A stretch of 64,000 nucleotides of DNA, taken from SXOA01 sp051004015 (GTDB lineage Bacteria > Planctomycetota > Planctomycetia > Pirellulales > Pirellulaceae). The position numbers were made by a program, and so were the translations under genes. The notes below the pieces were generated by a model. That model did not search any database. It saw nothing but the letters and a program-made list of their open reading frames with translations, and was not told the DNA's origin. Below are positions 13,331-23,287 of the stretch, piece by piece. The DNA lies in contig JBPCKT010000025.1 in the NCBI GenBank assembly GCA_051004015.1, forward strand, positions 24,488-88,487, given 5' to 3'. Each line of letters begins with the position of its first letter. Within the stretch, counting starts at the first letter, position 1.

Positions 13331-16243
13331 ATGATTCGTCGACCGGCCCGCTCGCGGCTGTTCAGAACTGCTCTCGTCTGGCTCGCCATCCTGGCACTGG
13401 TCTTGCCCGCTCCGCTGCGCGGCGAGACGGTTAGGCTGAAGAATGGGATGGAGTTGCAGGGGGCGTTTGGCCCGATTACGTCCCTCAAGTTGGACATCAC
13501 CAAGAATGTCCCAACCGGAACCAAGCTAATCGGCCTGGTGGACGACGACCTGCGGCGGGTGTTCTTCCGCATCAATCAAATGGCTGCCACGCCAACCGCC
13601 ACCGCCAGCGGCGGCTTCGAGCGGATCAAGATTCCGCAGCGGACGGCGAAGGACGCCCCCAAGGAAATCATCACGGTCGGCCCGATCGTCCGCGTCCAGC
13701 CATTTGACGACCGGGGGCGGCGGACCTTCACGATGCTCGGTCCTGATGGGAACATCGACATCATCCAGGGAATAACGGAAATCACGCCGACCTGGACACA
13801 GGTGGAGGCCCTGCAGCGCCACGACAACGTCAACTCCTATAGATGGGAAACGAAAATCGCCACCAGCTCCATCCCGCGCGAGACTCTCTCGCGCATCTTG
13901 TTCCACTACATCGACCCTAAGAACTCCGATGACCGGCTGCGGATCGTTAAGTTGTATGTGCAGGCCAACCGGAACAAGGAGGCCCGCGAGGAACTGGCCC
14001 AGATTATCAAGGAGTTCCCAGAACTGGCCGTGCTGAAGGACCGGGAGCAAGAGCTTCTGCAAGTCGCCGCCCAGCGGATTCTTAAGGAAATCGAGCTGCG
14101 CCGCGCAGCCGGCCAGCCCGATTTGGCGTATGCGATGCTGCGGAGCTTCCCCGGCGAAGGGGTCGCTGGCGAGACGCTGCTCAAGGTGCGGGACACGATT
14201 GCCGAGATGGAGAGCCAGGTCGAAAAGGGACAGACAGTCATCAAGACGATGAAGGAGAATTTTGACGCGATCAAGGACGACAAAATCAAGGACGAAATCC
14301 GCCCTGTCTGCGCGGAAATTGAGGCCGAAATGAGCGTCCATACGCTCGACCGGATGTCCGACTACATCCGCCTGGCCGGCGACCCGGCACTCAAGCCCGA
14401 GCAAAAGCTCTCGCTCGCCATCAGCGGCTGGCTGCTCGGCACCGGAGCGGGCATCGACAACCTGGCGGTCACGCGGTCGCTGTACCAGGTGCGGAACCTG
14501 GTGCGGGCTTACCTGGCTTCCCGCCTCCCCGCCGAGCGCGAGGCCGTGCTGGAGAAGCTCAAGGAGTTCGAAGGTGGCACGCCTACCTATGTCGCCAGGC
14601 TCATCGCCCACATGAAGCCGCCGCTGGACCCGACATCTCGCGTCGATGCGGGGCCGGTCGCAGTCCTGGGGGATCCTCAGGAGCTGCTGGGGCTCAAGGA
14701 CCGTGATCCCGTGAAAGAGGCCATTAGGACCATTGAAGGCAAGCGGCAAGGAAAGGATGTATCCAAACCGAAGGCGCCGGTGATCCCGGGGAGAGAGAAG
14801 AAGGAGAAAGAGAAAGAGAATAAGGCGGTCGAGATTGAAACTCGGTGTGATCCGAAGGAGCCAGGGCAGGACGACGATCTGATCCTGGGAAACAAGGACG
14901 CCAAGAAAAAGGCGGTAGAGGTCCCCGGAGCAGCCCCGCTCGGTGGGAAAGCTCCGCCCCCCGGCGTGAAGACCGGCGCGAAGGGAAAGAAGGAAGAAAA
15001 GCCCGTCGTCGCCAAGGATGACAGGCCCGCCGCTGAGCCGCCCGCCAAGACCGCGGAAGAGCCCGCGCCCGAGCCGGCTGCCGAGGGAAATGGCCAGCAG
15101 CGGCCGATGCTGGGGAACACGAAGGTTCCCGGCCTCTACTTACTGGAGGCGAAGGGCCCATCCGAGCATCCCAACATCAAGTACCTGGTGCAACTGCCCC
15201 CGGAGTACGATCCGTACCGCCGCTACCCTGTCATCGTCACGCTCAACGGAGCCGGCACCTCCCCCTCCCAGCAAATTGACTGGTGGGCGGGCTCTTATGA
15301 TGAGCAGGCCAACAACCGCTACGGCCAGGCGACCCGCTACGGCTATATCGTGGTCGCGCCGCTCTGGCAGAAGGAGTATCAGCGGAAGTATGAGTTCTCC
15401 GCGGGCGAGCACGCCGCCGTGCTCAATCCGCTCCGCGACGTGTTCAAACGCTTTGCCGTGGATACCGACCGGGTTTTCCTCAGCGGGCATTCGATGGGGG
15501 GCGATGCGGCCTGGGACATTGGCCTGGCCCACCCCGACCTGTGGGCCGGCGTGATTCCGATTGTGGCTGAGGCCAGCAAGTTCATCATCCGTTATCCCAA
15601 CAACGCCGCCCTGCTGCCGATGTACTTCATCTGCGGCGAGCGGGACGGCAACAAAATCGCCGCCAACGCGGTGGAGTGGGACCGCTACCTGACGCATTCG
15701 GATGCGAACCAATGGGACATCATGATCGCCCAGTACCAGGGGCGCGGCCACGAAAGCTATCACGACGAGATTCAGAACCTTTTCGAATGGATGGAGCTTC
15801 CCGCCCACCGCCGAGATTTCTTTCCCAAGAACTTCGGGGGGACCAAGAACTATCCGCAAGGTAGCCCCATGCAGTCCCTGCGGACCTGGGACAATTTCTT
15901 TTGGTACGCGGAGTTCACGGGCATGCCGAGCAGCTCCATCATTCATCCCGTGGAATGGACGGGCGAGAAGCCCCCGGCGGGAAAAGTCCTGCAGGTGAGC
16001 GGCTCGTATAACACCGACAGCGACGGCAACGGCATTGTCCGCGTGAACTGCGGCGCCTCCAAGGTGACGGTCTGGCTGGCTCCGGAGATGGTGGACTTTT
16101 CCAAGAAGATTACCGTCTACCTCAACGCCAAAAAATTGCCGGGGACCATGGCCCCGAACCTGGTTCACTTGCTTGAAGACGTCCGCACCCGCGGCGACCG
16201 GCAGCACCCGTTCTGGCTGCACGTCTCGAACCGAGGGGACTGA
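13331..16243 (+). CDS. Large exported protein with C-terminal alpha/beta-hydrolase (esterase) domain
   Basis: A 970-residue protein from the ATG at 13331, which opens a clear signal peptide (RTALVWLAILALVLPAPLRG). Residues about 30-460 are mainly helical with no named domain. A Lys/Glu-rich linker (REKKEKEKENK) and an Ala/Pro/Lys-rich linker follow. The last 370 residues are an esterase-like alpha/beta-hydrolase: YLVQLPPEYDPYRRYPVIVTL, the nucleophile elbow GHSMGGDAAW, a possible catalytic Asp in CGERDGNK and a possible His in GRGHESYHDE. A further 100 residues after the hydrolase are beta-rich. The frame stays open to a GTG at 13139, but that start would cross a hairpin repeat. Substrate unknown; cell envelope location inferred. 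Confidence 0.8.
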   Translation: MIRRPARSRLFRTALVWLAILALVLPAPLRGETVRLKNGMELQGAFGPITSLKLDITKNVPTGTKLIGLVDDDLRRVFFRINQMAATPTATASGGFERIKIPQRTAKDAPKEIITVGPIVRVQPFDDRGRRTFTMLGPDGNIDIIQGITEITPTWTQVEALQRHDNVNSYRWETKIATSSIPRETLSRILFHYIDPKNSDDRLRIVKLYVQANRNKEAREELAQIIKEFPELAVLKDREQELLQVAAQRILKEIELRRAAGQPDLAYAMLRSFPGEGVAGETLLKVRDTIAEMESQVEKGQTVIKTMKENFDAIKDDKIKDEIRPVCAEIEAEMSVHTLDRMSDYIRLAGDPALKPEQKLSLAISGWLLGTGAGIDNLAVTRSLYQVRNLVRAYLASRLPAEREAVLEKLKEFEGGTPTYVARLIAHMKPPLDPTSRVDAGPVAVLGDPQELLGLKDRDPVKEAIRTIEGKRQGKDVSKPKAPVIPGREKKEKEKENKAVEIETRCDPKEPGQDDDLILGNKDAKKKAVEVPGAAPLGGKAPPPGVKTGAKGKKEEKPVVAKDDRPAAEPPAKTAEEPAPEPAAEGNGQQRPMLGNTKVPGLYLLEAKGPSEHPNIKYLVQLPPEYDPYRRYPVIVTLNGAGTSPSQQIDWWAGSYDEQANNRYGQATRYGYIVVAPLWQKEYQRKYEFSAGEHAAVLNPLRDVFKRFAVDTDRVFLSGHSMGGDAAWDIGLAHPDLWAGVIPIVAEASKFIIRYPNNAALLPMYFICGERDGNKIAANAVEWDRYLTHSDANQWDIMIAQYQGRGHESYHDEIQNLFEWMELPAHRRDFFPKNFGGTKNYPQGSPMQSLRTWDNFFWYAEFTGMPSSSIIHPVEWTGEKPPAGKVLQVSGSYNTDSDGNGIVRVNCGASKVTVWLAPEMVDFSKKITVYLNAKKLPGTMAPNLVHLLEDVRTRGDRQHPFWLHVSNRGD

Positions 16244-16257
16244 CGAACAAGCGATTG

Positions 16258-16944
16258 CTACGGCGGCAGCGTAATGGTGACCGCCCGCTTCGGGCAGGAG
16301 TCTAGCGAGGAGGATGCGGCGCCGATGGCGACGTTGATGTCGACCGGCTTGCCCCGATTATCGGCGAGGCGGTGGTAGAAAGCGCTTTGGGTTTCGTCAA
16401 AGTAGATGACTTCCCCTTTGCGGATGCCTGCCCGGTCGGCAATGCCGCCGCTGCTGACGGTCATGATGTAGAGCGCATTGCGCCTCCCCTTGCTGTCGTA
16501 GACCTGAATGGAGCGGCTGCGAAGGCCGAGGTCGGTTTCCAGCTTGAGGGCCAGCTGCATCTCGCTGGCGACGTACCACGCTGCCGTTCCGCCGCCGGCG
16601 AAAAGCGTTCCCAGGAACAAGACGCTCATTACCAGCACCAGGCGGATGGCATAGAAGTCCAGCTTTTCCAGCAGGGGCGAACGACGCCCGATCAAGCTGG
16701 TGGCGACAGCCATCATGACGACGAACGCCACCACGCAGACTCCCAGGCTGACGGCGAACCCGCCTGCGACCGTCAGGTAGCTCATCAGCGCGAACTGCAC
16801 GCAGCAGACGGCCATCAGCCCCAGCAGGGCCCTCAGGCCGAACTGCCAGGGGGACGGGCCGGGGGAAATGACGGTGGCCAGGACCGGCTCTTTGGGGGCG
16901 GCTTCGGGAGAGAGAGGGGCGGCGGGGATGGAAGTTTCGACCAT
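16258..16944 (-). CDS. Membrane protein with C-terminal PDZ-like domain
   Basis: A 228-residue protein from the ATG at 16944 (MVETSIPAAP). After a Pro-rich start come about four transmembrane segments (LRALLGLMAVCCVQFALMSY, GGFAVSLGVCVVAFVVMMAV, FYAIRLVLVMSVLFLGTLFA). A soluble C-terminus follows, with the PDZ-like pattern SSGGIADRAGIRKGEVIYFD, where the GI-A-D-x-AG-I-x-x-GD core is typical of a peptide-binding groove. The open frame extends to 17052 but the extra 36 residues are encoded by the inverted repeat at 16963-17054. It lies downstream of rho on the same strand. Function unknown. Confidence 0.75.
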   Translation of the reverse strand: MVETSIPAAPLSPEAAPKEPVLATVISPGPSPWQFGLRALLGLMAVCCVQFALMSYLTVAGGFAVSLGVCVVAFVVMMAVATSLIGRRSPLLEKLDFYAIRLVLVMSVLFLGTLFAGGGTAAWYVASEMQLALKLETDLGLRSRSIQVYDSKGRRNALYIMTVSSGGIADRAGIRKGEVIYFDETQSAFYHRLADNRGKPVDINVAIGAASSSLDSCPKRAVTITLPP

Positions 16945-16962
16945 GGTTGAGGAGCGAGCTCC

Positions 16963-17054
16963 CAATGACGAAATTCGAATGGCGAATGACGAATGTTGGA
17001 GAGGCAACGAACGCGCTGACACATTGGTCATTCGCCATTCGAGCTTCGTCATTG
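16963..17054. repeat. Intergenic inverted repeat (CAATGACGAA / ATTCG words)
   Basis: Arms 16963-16996 and 17021-17054 are complementary at 31 of 34 positions with a 24-base loop. The words ATTCGAATGGCGAATGACGAA recur. It occupies nearly the whole gap between the rho stop (17057) and the start of the PDZ-like gene (16944). Confidence 0.85.
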
Positions 17055-17056
17055 CC

Positions 17057-18550
<1,494 letters not shown>

Positions 18551-18841
18551 GAGAAGCTCCCAGTATGAATCTGGGGCGCGCGAGTGGCGCTGGTAGGGTG
18601 GGTGGTATGGAAGGGAATCCGGGGAGCAAACACGATTGGGCAGAAACGCCTTCGTGTTTGTGGGTGGCCGGTAAAGGCCAGAGGAAGGAAAGCTCCCTCC
18701 ATTATGCGCGCCGGCGGTCGCGGGGGAAGAGGAAAGGCAAGAAATCATGCCGCGGGCGAGAGAGCCTACCGTTACCAATCGGTTTCTTGCGACAAGCGTG
18801 GTCCTCCAGGCGCTGCTTCCCCATCCGTTAGGGCACGGCGA

Positions 18842-19801
18842 TCATTCCTTGGCATCCGTGTGCCGACGGGCGAAGGCTGCGGAAGGCAGATAGCACGCCA
18901 AGCCCACGAGCATGAGCAGGCTGAAGATGCTCAGGCCGGTAAGCGGTAGAAAGGTGAGCCACATGAGGGCCGCCACCGCGAGGATCAGGGGGCGAGAGAA
19001 CCGGTTCCAAACCAGAAATGGGAACATAAGCTGTGTCCAGGCGATGAAATGCGTCCAAGCGTTGAGGAAGAATTCGCTGCTACGCAGGAAGGAGAGGTCC
19101 ACCGGGCGAGAATGGGTCTGGGCGATGAGATGCCAGGCAGCTGCGCCGTCCCACCAGGCTTCGCCGTAAGTTTTGGAGAGGCCCATCATCAGATAAAAGG
19201 CGGCGAGGTGAACCTGCATCAGGCGGAGACTGAGGTTGGCGAGGACGGACGGTTCATCCTTGTATACGAAGAAACTGAAAGGTTGCCCGGCGAGCATCGG
19301 CCGAAGGCAGGCGTCGAGCGCGAATCTTGCTCCCGACGGGGCAATGCACAAGTACAGGAGCATAAAAACGAGGACCGGTTCCACCTGCCCGCTGATGACG
19401 GGGGCGCGATTGGTTATCGCCAGCGTGGCCAGAGCCGTGATGGCGGCCGAGGTGCGGCTGAAGAGTCCAAACGTGAGGGAAAGCGCGGCACAGGTGCCGC
19501 AGGCATGGAGGATCCAGATCGCGGTGGGTGAATGGCAGAAGGAGAGGTAGGTGGGAAAAAAGGTTCCGCCACCTCCCAGCAGGGCATCGACAGTTTCCGG
19601 CGGTAGCAGGCCATCCGTCGCAAACCAGCGGACGAGGTCGCCGGTATAGGACGCGAGATGAAGGAGCGCCACAACGCCGACGCCGATGCGTAGCAGCGAA
19701 ACCAACGTGGGATCGCTGAAACGGAACCAAAATTCATTCCAGCTGCGGCCGAAGTCTTCGATCCAGTTGGCGGGCTTAGCGGACAAGGTGGTGATGGTCA
19801 T
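18842..19801 (-). CDS. HTTM domain integral membrane protein
   Basis: A 319-residue polytopic protein with six to eight hydrophobic segments. It fits the HTTM family, horizontally transferred transmembrane domains related to vitamin-K-dependent gamma-glutamyl carboxylase: SLLRIGVGVVALLHLASY, FATDGLLPPET, NRAPVISGQVEPVLVFMLLY, YLMMGLSKTYGEAWWDGAA and AWTQLMFPFLVWNRFSRPL. It shares a 4-base overlap with the upstream gene at 19798-19801, so the two products probably work together. HTTM proteins in bacteria have no established substrate; many occur with a small soluble partner, as here. Confidence 0.85.
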   Translation of the reverse strand: MTITTLSAKPANWIEDFGRSWNEFWFRFSDPTLVSLLRIGVGVVALLHLASYTGDLVRWFATDGLLPPETVDALLGGGGTFFPTYLSFCHSPTAIWILHACGTCAALSLTFGLFSRTSAAITALATLAITNRAPVISGQVEPVLVFMLLYLCIAPSGARFALDACLRPMLAGQPFSFFVYKDEPSVLANLSLRLMQVHLAAFYLMMGLSKTYGEAWWDGAAAWHLIAQTHSRPVDLSFLRSSEFFLNAWTHFIAWTQLMFPFLVWNRFSRPLILAVAALMWLTFLPLTGLSIFSLLMLVGLACYLPSAAFARRHTDAKE

Positions 19802-20511
19802 GAGGAGGAGCTCCGTTGCAGCGGAGCCTGCTCATTCCGGGCGGCCCGTTTCACAATCACCGTCTGGCCGTCTTCGTCAATCCACACGTCGGCCGTGTAG
19901 AGGGGAACGTCGTATGCGGTTGTCGCGGGGTCGGCAGGTAACCCGTAGTTGGGCTCCAAGACTCGCGGCTGGCTCATGCGGCGGATACAACGGACGACGG
20001 CCCGGGGAAACTTGCCACTCTCCAGGCGATTTTCGACGATGATCCCCCGTCCCACCGCCTTGACAACTTCGGCGGCGGTGGCGTCTCGATCCTGGCCGGC
20101 TTCCTCTCCTTCCGGCGCGTTTTGCTGAATGATCTTGGCCAGGGCCAGATAGCGGCGGCGGCTTTCGAGCCAAGGGGATTCGCCAGCCGGCAGGGGCACC
20201 GTTTTTAGAATCGCCTGTCCGGCAAGTGGGCTTTCGGAATCGGGGTAAAGATCGATGAGCAGGATGGCGTCGTCGTCCTGCTCGCGGCCGAGCGTATGGT
20301 AATAGGGAATGGTGCCGGGGTCGAAAGCCAGCCCTTGGGTGTACGGAGCGAAGATGCCGACCAACCGCTCAAGCATGGGGGAACGGCGAAAGCCTGACGC
20401 CAGAACTGCGAACACACAGCAGAAGTGGATGACAATTACCAGCGACAAGACGCTGCGCGTGAGATCCGAGAGCGGGCCGGCAGGTGCCGGAGAAGGTTTG
20501 GGAGGAGGCAT
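19798..20511 (-). CDS. Putative membrane-anchored partner of the HTTM protein
   Basis: A 237-residue protein. The N-terminus is Pro-rich (MPPPKPSPAPAGP), then one transmembrane segment (VLSLVIVIHFCCVFAVLASG) leaves a soluble C-terminal region of about 180 residues (IPYYHTLGREQDDDAILLIDLY; AKIIQQNAPEG). It ends with a 4-base overlap with the HTTM gene, implying coupled translation. I know no named domain; proteins of this shape accompany HTTM genes in Planctomycetes. Confidence 0.7.
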   Translation of the reverse strand: MPPPKPSPAPAGPLSDLTRSVLSLVIVIHFCCVFAVLASGFRRSPMLERLVGIFAPYTQGLAFDPGTIPYYHTLGREQDDDAILLIDLYPDSESPLAGQAILKTVPLPAGESPWLESRRRYLALAKIIQQNAPEGEEAGQDRDATAAEVVKAVGRGIIVENRLESGKFPRAVVRCIRRMSQPRVLEPNYGLPADPATTAYDVPLYTADVWIDEDGQTVIVKRAARNEQAPLQRSSSS

Positions 20512-20625
20512 GGCGGGTGCGAGCGGAGGAGAGTGCGCCAGGGGGTGGCGCGGCTCTTATCAAGCTTAGGACATCGGCGGGCAAACGCAAATGTCGTCTT
20601 TGCTCCGCGAAGGGCAACTATGGCG

Positions 20626-20660
20626 AAAAAAAAACCGCTTCTCGAAGTCGAGAAGCGGTT
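20626..20660 (-). terminator. Rho-independent terminator after the Cys/His-rich gene
   Basis: On the minus strand AACCGCTTCTCGA pairs perfectly with TCGAGAAGCGGTT (13 bp, 2-base loop) and is followed by an uninterrupted run of nine T. It lies about 87 bases beyond the stop of the small Cys-rich gene. Confidence 0.9.
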
Positions 20661-20746
20661 CTTGTGGCTTTTGTCTTCCGCCGGACAGCGCCAACAGGGA
20701 AGGCACCGTCAGACGGAGAGCCGTGTTTACGTTAGCGCCAAAGTTA

Positions 20747-21136
20747 CTAGGCGGGGGGAGCCGCAGGAGCCGGCGGGGCCGGGGGAGCACCAGGAGCCGC
20801 CGGGGCACCCTTGCCGTCAACCTTGTCATAACCGCCGCAAGAACCGGAGCAACCCGAGCTGCCGCCGCAACGGCGACCGCTGCAACGATGATGACCGTGT
20901 CCGCCACAACGCCGGCCGCCGCAAGAGTCCTTGCCGCTGCATGCGCTATGATGTCCACCGCCGCAACGGCGACCGTTGCAGCGATCATGATGACCACCAC
21001 CGCAACGGCGGCCGCTGCACGAGCCATTGCAGCTGCTGCCGCCGCCGAGAAGGCCGGCAGACGCGTTGCCACTGAACATGGCGAAGCCAACGATCGCGAA
21101 GAAAATCGCGATTCCAAGTACAACAATCTTGTTCAT
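20747..21136 (-). CDS. Small exported Cys/His/Gly-rich repeat protein
   Basis: A 129-residue protein starting at ATG 21136 behind GGAGG. A signal peptide (IVVLGIAIFFAIVGFAMFSG) is followed by about 70 residues with twelve cysteines and seven histidines arranged around a repeated motif, [C/N]SGRRCGGGHHDRC. The repeat reads GRRCGG four times, separated by HH or GHGHH. It ends in a Pro/Ala tail (APAAPGAPPAPPAPAAPPA). The pattern suggests metal binding or disulfide-linked surface display, but neither is shown. It has its own leader, palindrome and strong terminator, so it is a monocistronic, presumably abundant product. Not a family I can name. Confidence 0.8.
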   Translation of the reverse strand: MNKIVVLGIAIFFAIVGFAMFSGNASAGLLGGGSSCNGSCSGRRCGGGHHDRCNGRRCGGGHHSACSGKDSCGGRRCGGHGHHRCSGRRCGGSSGCSGSCGGYDKVDGKGAPAAPGAPPAPPAPAAPPA

Positions 21137-21156
21137 TCTCAAATCCTCCAAAAAGA

Positions 21157-21173
21157 CTTACAGGTACCGTAAG
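21157..21173 (-). promoter_or_regulatory. 17-bp palindrome in the leader of the Cys-rich gene
   Basis: CTTACAGGTACCGTAAG is a near-perfect palindrome (one mismatched pair, 8-bp arms) 20 bases upstream of the start codon at 21136, just before the Shine-Dalgarno sequence. It could be an operator or a short mRNA hairpin that affects translation. The arms are too short to tell. Confidence 0.45.
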
Positions 21174-21340
21174 CGAAAACTCTAATGCCGTCAGACTTCA
21201 GGCCTCGCCGCGTGACGACGGGTCGAGCGAGGTACGACCAAACCACCCTGCGAGCTTTCGCTCCCAGCACCCCGACGAAATCCCTGTTGCGAATCTTTGT
21301 GGGTTGCGAAGGATGTAGCGAAAACACAGGTTAGGCTGCT

Positions 21341-21368
21341 AAGGTAGCATCGCATAGCTTGCTGTCAA
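21341..21368 (-). promoter_or_regulatory. Possible sigma70-type promoter for the Cys-rich gene
   Basis: On the minus strand TTGACA (21363-21368) is followed 16 bases later by TACCTT (21341-21346). The -35 is perfect, the -10 is weak. A leader of about 200 bases would result. It lies in the 428-bp gap 21137-21564, in which I see no gene. Confidence 0.35.
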
Positions 21369-21478
21369 GAGCCATAGTCAAAATGCATAGTCTGGGTGCA
21401 TTTGGATTTCTGGGGGACTTGAAGCGTCCCGTCTGAGTTCCCAAACTCTAGCACGAGTTTGGCCGAAAGACGCAGCCA

Positions 21479-21510
21479 AGAAAAAGAAATGGCCCGCCTA
21501 TTGGCGAGCC
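21479..21510 (-). terminator. Rho-independent terminator after the lipoprotein gene
   Basis: On the minus strand GGCTCGCC and GGCGGGCC pair (one G-U) around an AATA loop, followed by ATTTCTTTTTC. It lies 55 bases beyond the stop of the gene ending at 21565. Confidence 0.6.
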
Positions 21511-21564
21511 TAAAATCGTCGTAACCTATTGATTTTATTGATTTTACGTATGTAGCTGCGAGGA

Positions 21565-22254
21565 CTATCTACGCTTCGGAGTCTCCCCTTTTCGGGTGGG
21601 AATGTTGGCCTGTTCCCGCTCATTCGTTTCCGCGCTTTGTTCGGCGGGAACTGCTTGCTCGGCAGCCGCAATGGACTCCTGTTGCTTACGAATCATGTCC
21701 TCAGGGTCTTCGAAATTGAGGAATTGGGGCTCTGTCCCGGGGGTCAGCTCGGCCGCAAAGCCGGCCACTCGCCAGCCCGCGGCTTCTTTGCGAAGCACCC
21801 ACACCACTTCGTAACTGGCCTTGGTGCCGTCAGGTAACAGCTCCGTCCAGAGGCTACTGACGTGCGCACCCTTGGGATTGTTCTTCAGGTACTTCGACTT
21901 GGCGACCTGGAACTGAAGGTCGGGAAGCGCCTCGCCGTTCACGTCGATTTTATGCTTAGCCGTCGCCGAGCGAGCCGTCGATGTCAAAAGGGCGGCCGTT
22001 GTCGGAGTGTCCCCGGAACGCCGGGCCTCCAGGAAAGCGGTCACCACTTCATCGGGGGGCGCATCGGCTGGAATTGCCACGGCCGCCGACGCCGCCGCAG
22101 TGGTAGTTTCGTCTCGGGTGGTCTCTGTGGCCGCCGCCGTTTCCGCGGCTTTCTCGGCGTCGGTGGATGGTCCCGATGCGGCCGGCTGGCCGCCGCAACC
22201 GACGAATCCAATGCCCAAGCCGACCAGAGCTGCAACTGCCAGAATGCGTTTCAT
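21565..22254 (-). CDS. Putative lipoprotein, hypothetical
   Basis: A 229-residue protein from the ATG at 22254 (MKRILAVAALVGLGIGFVGC). The lipobox FVGC predicts lipid attachment. A Thr/Ala-rich linker follows, then a domain of about 150 residues (DEVVTAFLEARRSGDTPTTAA; SYEVVWVLRKEAAGWRVAGF) that resembles the NTF2-like/DUF4878 class of small folded domains. The tail is Glu/Gln-rich and ends KGETPKRR. The frame is open to 22395 but that start would not give a signal peptide. Envelope location is expected; function unknown. Confidence 0.7.
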   Translation of the reverse strand: MKRILAVAALVGLGIGFVGCGGQPAASGPSTDAEKAAETAAATETTRDETTTAAASAAVAIPADAPPDEVVTAFLEARRSGDTPTTAALLTSTARSATAKHKIDVNGEALPDLQFQVAKSKYLKNNPKGAHVSSLWTELLPDGTKASYEVVWVLRKEAAGWRVAGFAAELTPGTEPQFLNFEDPEDMIRKQQESIAAAEQAVPAEQSAETNEREQANIPTRKGETPKRR

Positions 22255-22409
22255 GGGGGAATCCATTCCTCGCGGATTAGTCGCCGGATGTCGCCCGCCA
22301 GGGGCGAATTGTGAATGCAGGGCCGTTGCGGGCCCGTTATGCGAGCGAAGTTTGGCAAGATTGACAACAGGCGTCAAGGCGAATTGTGTCCACATACATC
22401 ACCCGCTTG

Positions 22410-23198
22410 CTAGCGGCCGATACATAGCTCTTCGTAAGCCGCCTCGACGGTGTCTTCACTCAAGGGTCCGTCCTCGGCGCGCGAGCCCGCCAACATCGTC
22501 AGCTCCGCGAGCTGCCGGACGCGGCGGGGAATTCCCTCGGCCAGGTCATGCAGGACCTCCATCGCCCGGAGGTCAAACTCCTGGTTTTCGCCGCCACTGT
22601 GCGATTGCCACTGCTGCAGGAAACCGCGGCTCTCCTCATGCGTCCAGACATCGAGCTCGGCACGCAGCTCGGCCCTTGCCAAAAAGCGAGCCGAAAGCAG
22701 GTCCCGGCCGCGACTTTCGGCGGCGGCAATCAAAACCAGGTTCGCGCCGGACCCTTCTGCGAAAGCTTGCAGCCGGTCCACAATTGCTGCCCCTTCCCCC
22801 CAGGCCTGATCCAAATCGTCCACGATGAGCAGCGCCGGAATCTGTTCCAAACTCAGCACCCTCAGCCGGTCGGTCATCTTTTGCCAGACCAGCGGCAGTT
22901 CGTCGGAAACTCGCACATCAGCTCCCCAGGAGGAGGCAATTGCGGTCAGCATCTCGGCGGCCAAAACCCCCATCGCACTCACGGCAGCAACCGCGGCCCC
23001 TTGTTGCCGCTGCTGCTGAGCGAACCGCGACAGAATGAGCGACTTGCCGCAGCCACCAGGCCCGAGCAGAAGTCCGCAGGCCGAGCCCTTCTCCGCCAGA
23101 TAGGCCAGGCGAGCCAGAGCCTCCTCATGTAGCGCCGAGGGATAGTAGTCCGCCGCGGCGCAAGAGGCATTCGTAGGTAGCGACGAATTTGCAGTCAT
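22410..23198 (-). CDS. ExeA/GspA-like AAA ATPase
   Basis: A 262-residue ATPase. Walker A is GPGGCGKS (G46-S53), Walker B is PALLIVDDLDQAW, and a sensor-like VLIAAAES and an arginine-rich lid (EGIPRRVRQLAELTM) follow. The layout matches the ExeA/GspA, MSHA-biogenesis and TniB-like AAA families that use ATP to load secretion or transposition complexes. No GspB, peptidoglycan-binding tail or transposase is adjacent. An ATG at 23198 fits. The lipoprotein gene begins about 156 bases downstream on the same strand. Confidence 0.8.
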   Translation of the reverse strand: MTANSSLPTNASCAAADYYPSALHEEALARLAYLAEKGSACGLLLGPGGCGKSLILSRFAQQQRQQGAAVAAVSAMGVLAAEMLTAIASSWGADVRVSDELPLVWQKMTDRLRVLSLEQIPALLIVDDLDQAWGEGAAIVDRLQAFAEGSGANLVLIAAAESRGRDLLSARFLARAELRAELDVWTHEESRGFLQQWQSHSGGENQEFDLRAMEVLHDLAEGIPRRVRQLAELTMLAGSRAEDGPLSEDTVEAAYEELCIGR

Positions 23199-23287
23199 AA
23201 AAGTGCTAGCAGCCGGTCGGCGTGGGTATGAGGCACATCATTCATCGAAAAGTGGACCCTCGCATCTTCACTGGATTCCGGGGTGGC

